Shown here in pieces: positions 54,418-64,000 of a stretch of DNA of 64,000 nucleotides (within the stretch, counting starts at the first letter, position 1; each line of letters begins with the position of its first letter). The notes under the pieces are model-generated. The model saw only the letters and a program-made list of their open reading frames with translations, was not told the origin of the DNA and ran no database searches. The stretch comes from Sanghuangporus weigelae (lineage: Eukaryota > Basidiomycota > Agaricomycetes > Hymenochaetales > Hymenochaetaceae), in assembly GCA_033182465.1 (NCBI GenBank), contig CP137320.1, positions 2,356,001 to 2,420,000 of the forward strand. The letters run 5' to 3'. Made by a program: the position numbers and the translations under genes.

Positions 54418-56051
54418 TTATGATCGTGTTCGAGGCTGTCGTTTTGTTCTAATGCGTCCTTCATCCTCGATATCACTCTCGTCAACATCGCGCATCGTAG
54501 TCCAAACATCATCGTTCTCGTCTTCCTCGTCCGTACTCTCGCCAACAATCTCGTTCTGTCCTTCTGTTCCTTGAGCACCTCTAGAGACGTCGACCAACTC
54601 AGCACAGACGGCAGCGGTGGGAACAGACTTCATGTATAGCGTTCCGAGGACTGCACCGCGCTCTTCTTGTTGACCCCCTGCAATAGCGGGAGGTGGGAAC
54701 GTACTATGGAGGCGGAAATACCGGTCTCGTGAAGTAGAGCCGAGGAAGTTATTGGAGGATTGGGCGACGGAGGTTACAGCACCTTGGAGTTCTGAGTCGG
54801 TCAGTGATGGACGAAATGGTAATTGAACAGAAAACGATGGCACTTTTGTAAGAGTAGATCGTCCTTCCATTTCGCAAATCCAGGGCAGAGAGAGACGTTC
54901 CGTTATCTGCTACAAAAAGTTCGCTAAGAAATCATAGTTCAAAAATTAAACTTAAGCGGCTCAGACAGATAGGCAGAAAAGCTTTGTATTCTCACTGTTC
55001 TGACAATCCAGCCTGCACCAGACCGACGCCACCTACCTTGGCAACACCAGTCCAATTAGCGATAGGTCTGCGCGCTGCTCGTGTATCGTAACGTCTGATG
55101 TCTCCGCCTTCGGTACCTGACACCAAGTGAACCCCGCCGACTCCTGCAGCGTTTGAAGACAGATACGAAAGAGATGTGATATGAATTTGTTGCCGAAGAC
55201 TGAGAGCATCATTGGGCAGCTGAGAACCGAGCAGTCACAATTGAGAAGTTTTGAACGTGTGTGCGCAAGTGGGGACATACGTTCTTCGCTCGCCATATCT
55301 CCGCTGGGAATAGGTCACCTCCTCGTTTTATTTTCTTTGTTGTATTTGACTTTTCTGATGGGATCTCTTGAGCTTCCAAAGTTTCTTGGAAGGTACGTTC
55401 CGTATCCGATACAGATAAGTCGACTTCATTCCCTCCATATGCAAAACTTGATGCATCTGGAGAGAGGCTCCAAGAGCATAATGGCATCGGTAAGGTTGCC
55501 TTGCGGAATGATGGGGATGCTTCCTCGGCATTGGGCTCCAAGACGGAGTGACCTAGAGCTCCATTTGAAGTACACCAAAAAAGTCCTCTGAGCAACGTCA
55601 ATGTAGGTACCAATAAGCAAGGAAAGAAGAACGCACTTGGAAGATAGATCCAGTCCAACGAATTTGTGATCTGCTTTGTAACGAGTTTCTTTCCACTCTT
55701 TCAAGATTTCTAGTTTTCTATCATCCGAATTCACTGACAACACTGACAATGCTCCATTTGACTTTGCAGCAGCCAGCTTTTCTTGAGGAGTTGACGTGAG
55801 TCTAGATTCATCTCAGATCTATATGACGAACACACCACGGCAGGGTCGGATTCATTCAAGAGCGCAAGCTTCTGCACACCGCTCTCCTTCGCCTTCTCGG
55901 GATCGAGCTCTCCAGAGTTTATCTGTACATGAGCGGGTGGTTTAAACAGGATTCGCTCATCAAGCTTCCAGCCAGTACTTGATTGCGGATCCTTTGAGCA
56001 TTGTATTGACTTTATGCAACCAAGTTCATCGCCAGTAAAAAAGCGAAGCAT
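54418..56051 (-). CDS. NSA1: Ribosome biogenesis protein Nsa1 (WDR74-like WD40 protein)
   Basis: Starts MLRFFTGDELGCIKSIQ (ATG at 56051; an in-frame ATG five codons upstream at 56066 is less likely). Exons read LALLNESDPAVVCSSYRS, FVGLDLSSK, GVFSCTSNGAL, CSWSLSPDASSFAYGGNEVDLSVSDTERTFQ, LFPAEIWRAKNV, GAVTSVAQSSNNFLGSTSRD, RYFRLHSTFPPP, LYMKSVPT and a long acidic/basic tail (DEEDENDDVWTTM, RTKRQPRTRS). These match Nsa1/WDR74, a seven-bladed propeller in the Rix/Nsa1 module that matures pre-60S particles in the nucleolus. It is divergent from RMD5, with only 160 bp between the ATGs, probably a shared promoter. Confidence 0.9.
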
Positions 56052-56211
56052 TGTGGATACAGTCAAGATTTGAGTATTGAAAAACTGTGAGTTGACTTTT
56101 TCGGAGATGACCCGATTTGGAGATGTGTGTGCTTCTGGTGCGCCGATCGATTCAAGTGTCTGCGTGCCGACACTACGGCGAAGTCACACACGACCTTTCA
56201 CATTGCACACC

Positions 56212-57715
56212 ATGGATGCCGCTATAAAGGAACTCGACAGACTGCAGAATCTAACGAGCTTCGATCCGGGACCGTCATCTTTGAGTTCGACTTCTCCCTT
56301 CACAGCGCAGAAAGGAAAACAGACTATCGGGGTTGCGGAGGCTCTCGACGGTCTCCTGGCGGCATTGCGTGATGTAAAAGAACGCGTCGAGTCGGGGACG
56401 GCAAGTGAACATGATGTGGCGAATATCGCTAAGATTGTAGAGGAGCGGAAGAAGGAGATTGACGACAGACAGAAGGAGATTCATGCTACGATAGGACGGA
56501 TTGGGAAAGCTTTGGATAAGGTGCGCTTGTGCATTTGGTATTGTAGTCTGAGACGATTGTGACAATTTCCTTGTATGTCTATGTCAACAGAAATTTACGA
56601 ATCCAGTACCAGAGATAGAACCTTTGTTCACTTCAAATGAGGCACAAGATGCATTACAAAGGACAATTGCATTGCATTTCCTCCGAACAGGACAATTTGA
56701 GACGGCAGAGGTATTCATAAACGTAAGCGCAGAAGATTCTCTGTGTAAGGTTGGATCCTTAACGTCGGATTCATTGCAGGAATCGGATGTCACCATTCCT
56801 CCAGAAAATACTGTCCAATTCATCGAGTTACACTCTGTTCTCACCGCTCTTAGGAGGCAGGACATAGGACTAGCCCTGGAGTACGTTGTTCCGGTCTTAT
56901 TAATCCAGTGCTCCTCTTGATGTTCAATAAATACAGATGGTGCAAGCGTAATGAAGGGTTCCTGAAGGACCGAAATTCACCCCTTGAGTTCTACCTACAC
57001 CGTTCTCAATTCATGCGTCTCCTTCTCGCATCAAACCCTCCGGACCCCCTTCCAGCTATTGTCTACTCTCGGACATTCTCAAAGCATTTCTACTCCACCT
57101 ATGGCAACGAGATTGGTCGTCTGCTCACTTGCTGCGCATTCTTACCGATAGAGAAGTTGCTGAATTCTCCTTGTGCGGACCTGGCCTCCCCCTCTGTACA
57201 TCTTGATCTCGAGCCGATGTTTGCGAAAGAATATTGTGCGAGTTTAGGTATGAGCCGGCAGGTGCCACTTCGTGTCGTCGGAGATATCGGTGGAGGAGGC
57301 GCGTTGGCGCGAATAGAGAAAGGCAGGAAGGTTATGCGTGAGCGGAAGAGCGAGTGGAGTCAGACAAACGAACTTCCTGTGCGGCTGATTTTTTTTCTCT
57401 TATCATGATGCTCACTTTCTTTTATTCTAGATCGAGATACCTTTGCCACCTGAGAATCGGTATCACTCGATATTCGCATGTCCTGTGTCTAAGGAGCAGT
57501 CTACGCCAGCCAACCCGCCAATGATGATATCGTGTGGACATGTTATTGCGAAGGATAGTTTGGCGAAGTTGGCCAAACCTCATGGGTTAGTCATCCCGCT
57601 TCCTTGATCTCTTCCAAACAGTAGCTGACATGGATTGATTGTTACTAGAAAAGCAAAGTGTCCATACTGTCCTCAGGAATTCCAACAGAGTCAAGCCCTG
57701 GAGGTGCATTTCTAG
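56212..57715 (+). CDS. RMD5: GID/CTLH E3 ubiquitin ligase subunit Rmd5/RMND5 (Gid2)
   Basis: One of the two RING-like subunits of the GID ubiquitin ligase, which in yeast degrades gluconeogenic enzymes. Starts [17 protein letters not shown], followed by a coiled coil ([28 protein letters not shown]). The LisH-CTLH part is [44 protein letters not shown] and [13 protein letters not shown]. The C-terminal Gid-type RING is [26 protein letters not shown] and KCPYC. Several short GT-AG introns; the end is EVHF-TAG. Length fits the family. Confidence 0.93.
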
Positions 57716-58181
57716 TTCATGATTTTACTTTATAGCATTATCAGTGGTTTCTATTATTGTCGTTGTAGAATATATGCATTTATGATCAGTGTAAAACGAA
57801 CGACAAATATTGCGATCTGATCGTACTGAAACACGGCCGTTCTGCTACCTGACTTCTCTTCTTACCATGTTTCGGAACATCAGGCTGTAGCTGTAGAGCG
57901 GATCCGCAAATCCATAGATACGGCGCCGGGTAGAAGACGTGCATTTCTATAATTGAGAACGTGATCTACACGCGCCTACTCAGCCCAACCAACGAGTTCA
58001 GCGTAACCTTTCCTTCTTTCCTTCATCTCTTCTCTCTCTGCTGCAATCGAATCTGGGCAAGGCACCCTGCTACACGTTTATCGGCAGAAGTCCAAGGATT
58101 CCACCTTCATACTTGGTGAAGTCTTAGTACGTTTGAAGTTCGTTTTGACGCGTCTCGCGCGGACGCGTTTCTTCCTTGGGG
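57716..58181. other. Intergenic region before the CCCH/GW gene
   Basis: 466 bp with the likely promoter of the CCCH gene and pyrimidine-rich tracts (for example around 58010-58040). No other feature seen. Confidence 0.45.
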
Positions 58182-60912
58182 ATGCCGTTGATTCGCTGTA
58201 AAGTCGGTCTTCTAGCCCTTTTTTCACTAGCCGGAAGCATTCACCTGATGTGATTCAAGGAATTTGATGACGATGGAAAACCCCTGAAGCCTTTTGGTTG
58301 TCCTAGAGGCAGGTCCTGCAAGTTCGTCCATCCCGACAACAGTTATTGGGCTACAGCGCCACGATGTGTGAGTCCCTCACTTCCGCCGTACCAGTTTGCT
58401 TGCGTAACTAATTATGCTCGAAATCTTTGGTCATACAGAATAGAGTGCCTTCAAACCTGAGGGCGTTTCCATTACCTTCAGGACGAGGACGTGGACGTGG
58501 TGAGCCTCCAACGGGATTGAGAGAGAGGACAGGCAGCAATGTTTTGCCTTTGGGCAGTGCGAATGGCAATTCAGGCTGGGGCTCGAAAAAGACGACAACG
58601 AACGTAACGACGACATGGGGTGCAAATTGGAGCACGAGTACAGACAAAGGCAAGGACAAGGACAAGAAGGAAGGGACGTCAGGCTTGTCTAAAGGATGGG
58701 ATTCTGGATGGGACTCAGGATGGGGGTCAGGGTGGGGTTCTGCAGGTGGTAAGTCGTGTTCCGCATGTTTTCTTCGGCAGAAGGCTTACAAGTTAGTGGC
58801 GACAATTCTTTTTAGATTCCAAGAATGAAGATACAGGTGCGAAATATAATTCTCTAGTGGAGATGGTATTAACAAAATCTGCAACTTTCAAGGCAAGGAC
58901 AAAGGCAAGGAAAAGGCTGTAGAGCCTCCGTCGGGAGGATGGGCCGAGATGACTGCCGAGAATGATAATGTGCCCTGGAGCGGCTGGGGTGCCACAGCAG
59001 AATGGACTGCTACGAGTCCAGTAGATACAAAGTCCGGTTCGAGTACCTTGGTACAAACTAACGAGCCAGGGAGCTCAAAGCGTTCAACTGGCAAGTCTAG
59101 AGAATTTCCTGCATACGCTGTTGCGCAGAAATGACAAATTCTTTTTCAGTATCGCCTGTTTCAGAAAAACGACACATGAGTGAAACCAAGATTTGGAATG
59201 ATGAAAAGAAGAAAGATAGCAGGTCCCAAAGCCTGGGATTTTCATCAGCTGAACCTCCGTCCAAAGTAGATGTCGACTCGCCACGAAGTTCCATCGCACC
59301 ATCGTCAGTAACTTCCTGGAGGGATACAAAACCTTTTGCGTCTCCAATACACAATCGTTCAGCGTCTGCGTTAATACAACCGTTTACGGCGGACGATAGC
59401 GCGCATTCAAGTAGAGCGGGTTCCGTGGTGCCTTTCAGTGCTGTACCTCCGCCAAAGGAGGCACGAACATTAAGGAGTGTTTCGTATAAAGATGCAAGAG
59501 ATGTCTGGAATGAATACATTGAGTGAGTATGAGCAATTGACAGTAATTCTATGTGTTTATAAACACCTATATAGCCTTATACGTCGGTCTATCGCGCTGA
59601 AGTTGTTCTTGATTCAAGAACGAGCACGTCATAAAGATTACAAGGCCGCACAGAACTCTCCGACTTATACAAGGGTTGGTAGGCAGGGCACGATTTTGCT
59701 GGATGAAAACATGCGTAAAATCAAGACTCGTGTGGAGCGAGATGAGAAGGCGTACAAGGCGGCTGTGGATAATTTGTGTGCCTTCGAAGAAGGATTTGAC
59801 TTTGCGATGAATGCGTTGACCGGACCGTCTATCGACACAACAGAGATGAAGAAGGAGCTGACAGGCCTGAAGAGCTACGTGGACGAAGCTAAGACTTGCG
59901 TTGATGCCATGCAGGCCACAGGAAGCGATATCGTTAGCCACTAATGTATTTCTTACTTCCATCTACTGACGACAGTATTTCCAGGAAACAAAGGCTCGCG
60001 TTGTCACCGAACCTGTTGCGAGTCCCACTCCCGTGGTCAAAGAAGAGAAAGAAGAGCCTGAGAAGGTCGAATCTGCGACTCCTATCAATCAGGATCAAGA
60101 AATCAATGGGCGTCTTCAAGGCCTTAGAGATAAGTCGATGGGGCTTTTCAGCACGTTTTTGGACGAGCGAAGTAACTCGGAGGCTAATGATGCTATTCGA
60201 GGAAAAGTAGATGAGTTGAAGATGTCTCTACTGGAGTCGCTACGTACCGAAGAGGAAGAACTCTCGGCGAGGGTCACCAAGCTTAGTGAAGACCATGCCT
60301 CGTTGGGTCGGGATTTGGAGGAACTGTGTGATGATGTTGCTGGGCTCTTAACCTCGTTAGGACAAGTCGAGCTCACCATGCAGCAGGAAATCGATCGATT
60401 AAGAGAATCGCTGGAAGAAGTGAGCTTTTACCTGCCCTTAAATTAAGAATTACAATGTATTTAATTGACACATTATTCAGGACCAACGACTTCTTGAGGC
60501 GAGCGAAGCACGCGCTCGCGAATGCCATAAGTCACTGGAGAAATCCAACGGAAACCTCGCATCGCTCCGACAAGGACTTCGAACTCTCGAGGAGTCACAA
60601 CGAAGGGACTCTGAGCCACCTCTCGATCAGGTCATCGCTTCACTCCTTCCCATCATCCGGACGCAGCTATATCCTGAAATCGAATTGGCTCTTGAACTCA
60701 TGACTTCGAGGACAGTGGAAGTCGTAAGAGAGCATAATGAGAATCAACTGCACGTCTTGTTTAGAATGCTCGAGCCACTGTGTAAGATGACTGGCGATCT
60801 GCATTCCGGGTTTGAAATCAGGTCTCCGAATCCTATTAAGGGTCCACTGCCAGTTTCACTTAAAGTCGGAGAGCTTGGAGCGGAATCCCTGCCTCTATCA
60901 TCGAACATCTAA
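58182..60912 (+). CDS. CCCH zinc-finger, GW-repeat and coiled-coil protein (unknown function)
   Basis: Exon 1 (58182-58202) encodes MPLIRCK, exon 2 (58260-58367) GCPRGRSCKFVHPDNSYW, together a CCCH-type finger with the unusual spacing C-x14-C-x5-C-x3-H. Exon 3 holds an RGRGRG patch and many Trp-Gly pairs (SGWGSKK, TWGANW, KGWDSGWDSGWGSGWGS), and later GGWAEM and WSGWGATAEW. Then comes a Ser-rich region (RSVSYKDARDVWNEYI), a Lys/Glu-rich region and long coiled coils (EELSARVTKLSEDHASLGRDLEEL). CCCH and RGG suggest RNA binding. GW/WG repeats are known as Argonaute-hook motifs, which is only a hypothesis here. The later part reads as a structured helical C-terminus (LPIIRTQLYPEIELALELM). Exon joins in the middle are approximate. 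Confidence 0.7.
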
Positions 60913-61202
60913 TCTCATTTGGATCACCTTGTAATTCTTCTATTCTTCACCTGGTCTCATTCTATTTGCTATCTTGACTTTTGCACCAACAGCATCTTTT
61001 CTTATCATCCACTATATACCTCCAAATCTTTTCGACCATATCGGAATTTTTGCTTATCCACTTGTAGCCCTATATTCTCAATTTTGGTTGTTCATCACAC
61101 CTTGGTTTTGTATGTACATGTTTGTTCCGCGTGACATTACGCGACGCGTCTCGCACGTGTCTGACATGCTACAACAGATAACCAGCTCAACAAATCCAAC
61201 CG
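60913..61202. other. Intergenic region before SFI1
   Basis: 290 bp, pyrimidine-rich. No feature recognised beyond a likely promoter. Confidence 0.4.
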
Positions 61203-64000
61203 ATGAGCATTTCAAGTTCAGAAGTACAGGACGACCTTGAGGTGGATGCTTTATTGGAGATGTCGGCGTTCCTACCTACTCGTGCCTCTCCACGGCCTTC
61301 TCCAAGAATCCGACAGAAGCCACGTCTTCCGAACCTCAGCTCGATGGATATAACCACAACCAGTGCAACTTCATCTATTTCGGCTGCTCTCGCGGGGCTC
61401 TCACCGAAGGACGTTGAACTCATTGATAAGATTATAGAGCGCTCTCCGCCTAGTGCTACAACGTTTTTAACCGTGTTCAAGGCATACAATGAAGTGTTGC
61501 AGGAACGTGGCATGGACGCTGCAAACGATGTTGTGTACTACAAGATTCTTCTGAAGTTGGGTGTTGTGAAGGGAGTGGACTGGGGTACGAAGTGGAGGAT
61601 GGTTAAGGAGCAGCAATGCTATGGGAATGCGAATCTGGATGCAGATGAGGGAGATGCGACTTCTGAGAGTTCGAGAGTCCCAGCCCCAGCACCGAGGCAA
61701 GCCAGAGGTGGCATCCAAGTCAGCCGTGCACAAACTCGTGATAGTCTTGCCCCATTACATCGGCATCGAATGGAGGCCCCAAGGCGGCCTCTATCCACGT
61801 ATGCACGAGACGCAGTTACGGTGCATTCGCACCGAGATGAATCGTCGGAAGTCACGGAGACGGAAACGGGAGTGGACACAGAGACAGGACAATATGATAC
61901 AGATGGCCAGATGACTGAGGATCCCTATTTGTCCAGCTCCCCAACGACGCTTATACCTCGAGAAAGAGCGAGCGACACGAAAGAGAACGCTCTCAGACTT
62001 TCGACGGAACCTGCATCTTTCCCTCCTCTTCCCACTGTGGACCAATTTTTGCCAGTACAGGCCAAGAAATTGAAATCGTTACACGGGACTTCGGAATTCT
62101 CGAGCGACATACTAACGCGCGCATCATCTCCGCCTCTTGTCAAGAATCATACGACAAGGAGACCTTTACAGCCTATACGACATCCGAACATCCCAATTCC
62201 AAATCTAACGGCGGCAAAGGCTTCGACGAAAGCACGATCTCATAATGACAGCTTCAATGAGGAGGATACATGGAAGAAGGTCCGCATGATACGTGATGAG
62301 AAGGAAGCTGACAAGTTTCGAGAGGTCATGTTGCTTGAACGATGCTGGGAGGTGTGGAAGAGCAACTTGAGATGGTTAAATGTAGGTTGTTCTGAGAATA
62401 AACTATGTTGCGTTACTCATCAAGCCTTTTACAGACTATGGTAGAAAAGGTTGATGAAGAACGCGATAAAGCAATGGTACAAGAACACCTTGAGAAATGG
62501 TGCGTAAGATCACGAAAGAAACTGAACGAATACGAGGAAATTGGCCGACGTCACGATATCTATGTCGTGAGAGTTGCGTTGGTGAAATGGAAGACTCGGG
62601 TGCAGACAGTCCAGGTATCGAAATGGCGAGAAGATATGAGAAGGCGAATGACACTCATCAAGACGAAGAGAGACGAAAGGATATTGGAAAATGCATGGAC
62701 CGTAAGTATTACCCGTTATATCTCACGTTTCATCTCGTGTCTTGACGATGCTTTAAGAAATGGAGACAAGCTCACCAGGGCGAGGCGGCGTATTTGATCT
62801 ACGAACGTGGTCTCATTTTAAGAACGCTTCGCAGATGGAAAGGAGGGCTAGCCAAACTTGAGCGACTAGAGACTGCTGCGATTCATTTCGCCCAGTCGCT
62901 TGATGATGCACAAGAGTCGCGAGCATGGGAGTTTTGGAAACGCCAGACCGATCTTCGAGGCATGGAGAGGGTCATCAGTGCTCGCGTGGACGCCCGCTTG
63001 AAAGAGTCCGCTTTGCGAACTTGGAGACAGAAGCTGTCTGTTACTATTATTTGTTCCAGCTACATTACTGACCGTTACGTTTATAGGGCTATAAATCATA
63101 AAGCGGACGCTTTCTTCGATCGTATCCTTACGAAGCATTTTTATCAAGCCTGGAAAAGGTTTCTATCTAAGCAACGAGTTGAGTCCTTCGGTACTTGCAT
63201 GGGGATGACTTCTAATAGCAAAGTAGAATATGGTTCGCAAAGCCGATAAATATAAGGGACGGCAAGACGGAATTCTTCTTATGGCTGTATTTCGCATGTG
63301 GACTGCCCGAGAACGAGGCTTGCTCATGGACAGGGCTAGAAAAGCTCTGCTGTTGAATAATGCGTGGTTCAATTGGAAGACGCGTCTCAGCTCCATACGC
63401 AGTGCTGAAGGTCAGAGGATCCATACAAATTGCACTGCATTGTGAATAATAACACATTTCCAGAGCGTGCTATTGAATTTCGAAATTGTCCCTCGTCTGC
63501 GCTGGCTGGAGCTGCATTAAGCAGATGGCGGCAAATTTTGCTTGCTCACCAGATTCTTTTATCTCAGGCTGAACAGTATGACAAGGATATTCTGATGCAC
63601 AGGAGTCTCCTGTTTTGGCGCATACAGTTGCGCGTAAAGTTAAAGCTTGCTAAACACGCCAAGGTCGCTCGGAAGTACCTATTGATGAGAAATGCGTGGA
63701 ATAGATGGAAAGAGATGGTTCAAGAGAGGAAGCGAGAGAAACTTTTGCGATTTCTGCAGCAGAAAACGGTTCAGAAACACTTTGAAAGTATGCCGTCCAT
63801 GTTGCCATTATACTCTTTACTTGAATTGACCGTTTCTATCAGGATGGCGTTCGATATGTACTCGCCAACGATATCATAAGCTCGCTTTAAAACAGCTTCA
63901 GGTTGTCATCTCTACTGTACGTGTTCCTTGATTGTCTTACTACTGGTCGCTTAAATGGAGGCTCGATTCAGCGTATTCTGACTGACTCGTTGAGCAAATG
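61203..64000 (+). CDS. SFI1: Sfi1-like centrin-binding spindle pole body protein, 5' part
   Basis: Starts MSISSSEVQDDLEVDALLEM and runs off the right end. The first 390 residues are a low-complexity and charged head with a short helical block (FLTVFKAYNEVLQERGMDAA). From about 62320 there is a long chain of Trp-containing helical repeats of the Sfi1 kind, for example LLERCWEVWKSNL, HLEKWCVRSRKK, VVRVALVKWKTRV, ILRTLRRWKGGL, ESRAWEFWKRQTD, KESALRTWRQKL, LTKHFYQAWKRFL, LLNNAWFNWKTRL and LMRNAWNRWKEMV; at least 13 are visible. Each such repeat binds one centrin in the half-bridge of the spindle pole body. Short GT-AG introns interrupt it (about 62383-62434, 62701-62757 and others downstream). 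Confidence 0.85.

Overview
The window is genomic DNA of a basidiomycete fungus, most likely an Agaricomycete. Genes are close together on both strands and are cut by many GT-AG introns of about 40-65 nt. The recognisable proteins (exportin-1, the GID ligase subunit RMD5, Nsa1, Sfi1, pirin, APC5, an SmgGDS-like armadillo protein) are ordinary eukaryotic housekeeping proteins. No species can be named from the sequence alone.

Layout. 1-1126: 3' end of an APC5-like gene. 1275-3874: a long-terminal-inverted-repeat (TIR) element carrying an intron-containing piece of the RNA polymerase II gene RPB1. 3928-16994: a small hAT-like element (8-bp target duplication) split by a full-length 12.3-kb Ty3/Gypsy chromovirus-type LTR retrotransposon (4003-16310). 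17001-17864: O-methyltransferase, whose ATG overlaps the hAT target duplication. 18014-27295: a small MGNASSK protein, exportin-1 and an SmgGDS-like gene. 27670-29034: first peroxisomal enoyl-CoA isomerase-like gene (copy A). 29054-48172: a PIF/Harbinger element (TCA duplication, 17-bp TIRs) swollen to 19 kb by an Hsp70-fragment/minisatellite insert, a solo LTR and a second full-length copy of the retrotransposon in opposite orientation (35534-47840). 48590-50580: a segment with 11-bp inverted ends holding a decayed polyubiquitin fragment. 51001-52342: isomerase copy B. 52688-64000: a dense host block with pirin, NSA1, RMD5, a CCCH/GW-repeat protein and SFI1, which runs off the end.

The two isomerase genes are tandem paralogues now 22 kb apart, and APC5 and the methyltransferase were originally about 200 bp apart. 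Almost everything between each pair is nested mobile DNA whose order can be read from the target duplications. The most unusual theme is that fragments of three highly conserved host genes (RPB1, HSP70, polyubiquitin) lie inside or against inverted-repeat-bounded segments. At least the RPB1 piece keeps its introns, so it was captured as DNA. This looks like Pack-type gene capture by DNA transposons. Other points of note are a retrotransposon with an apparent self-priming signal and several extra ORFs, including one inside the LTR, and an exportin-1 with Val at the leptomycin-reactive Cys position.
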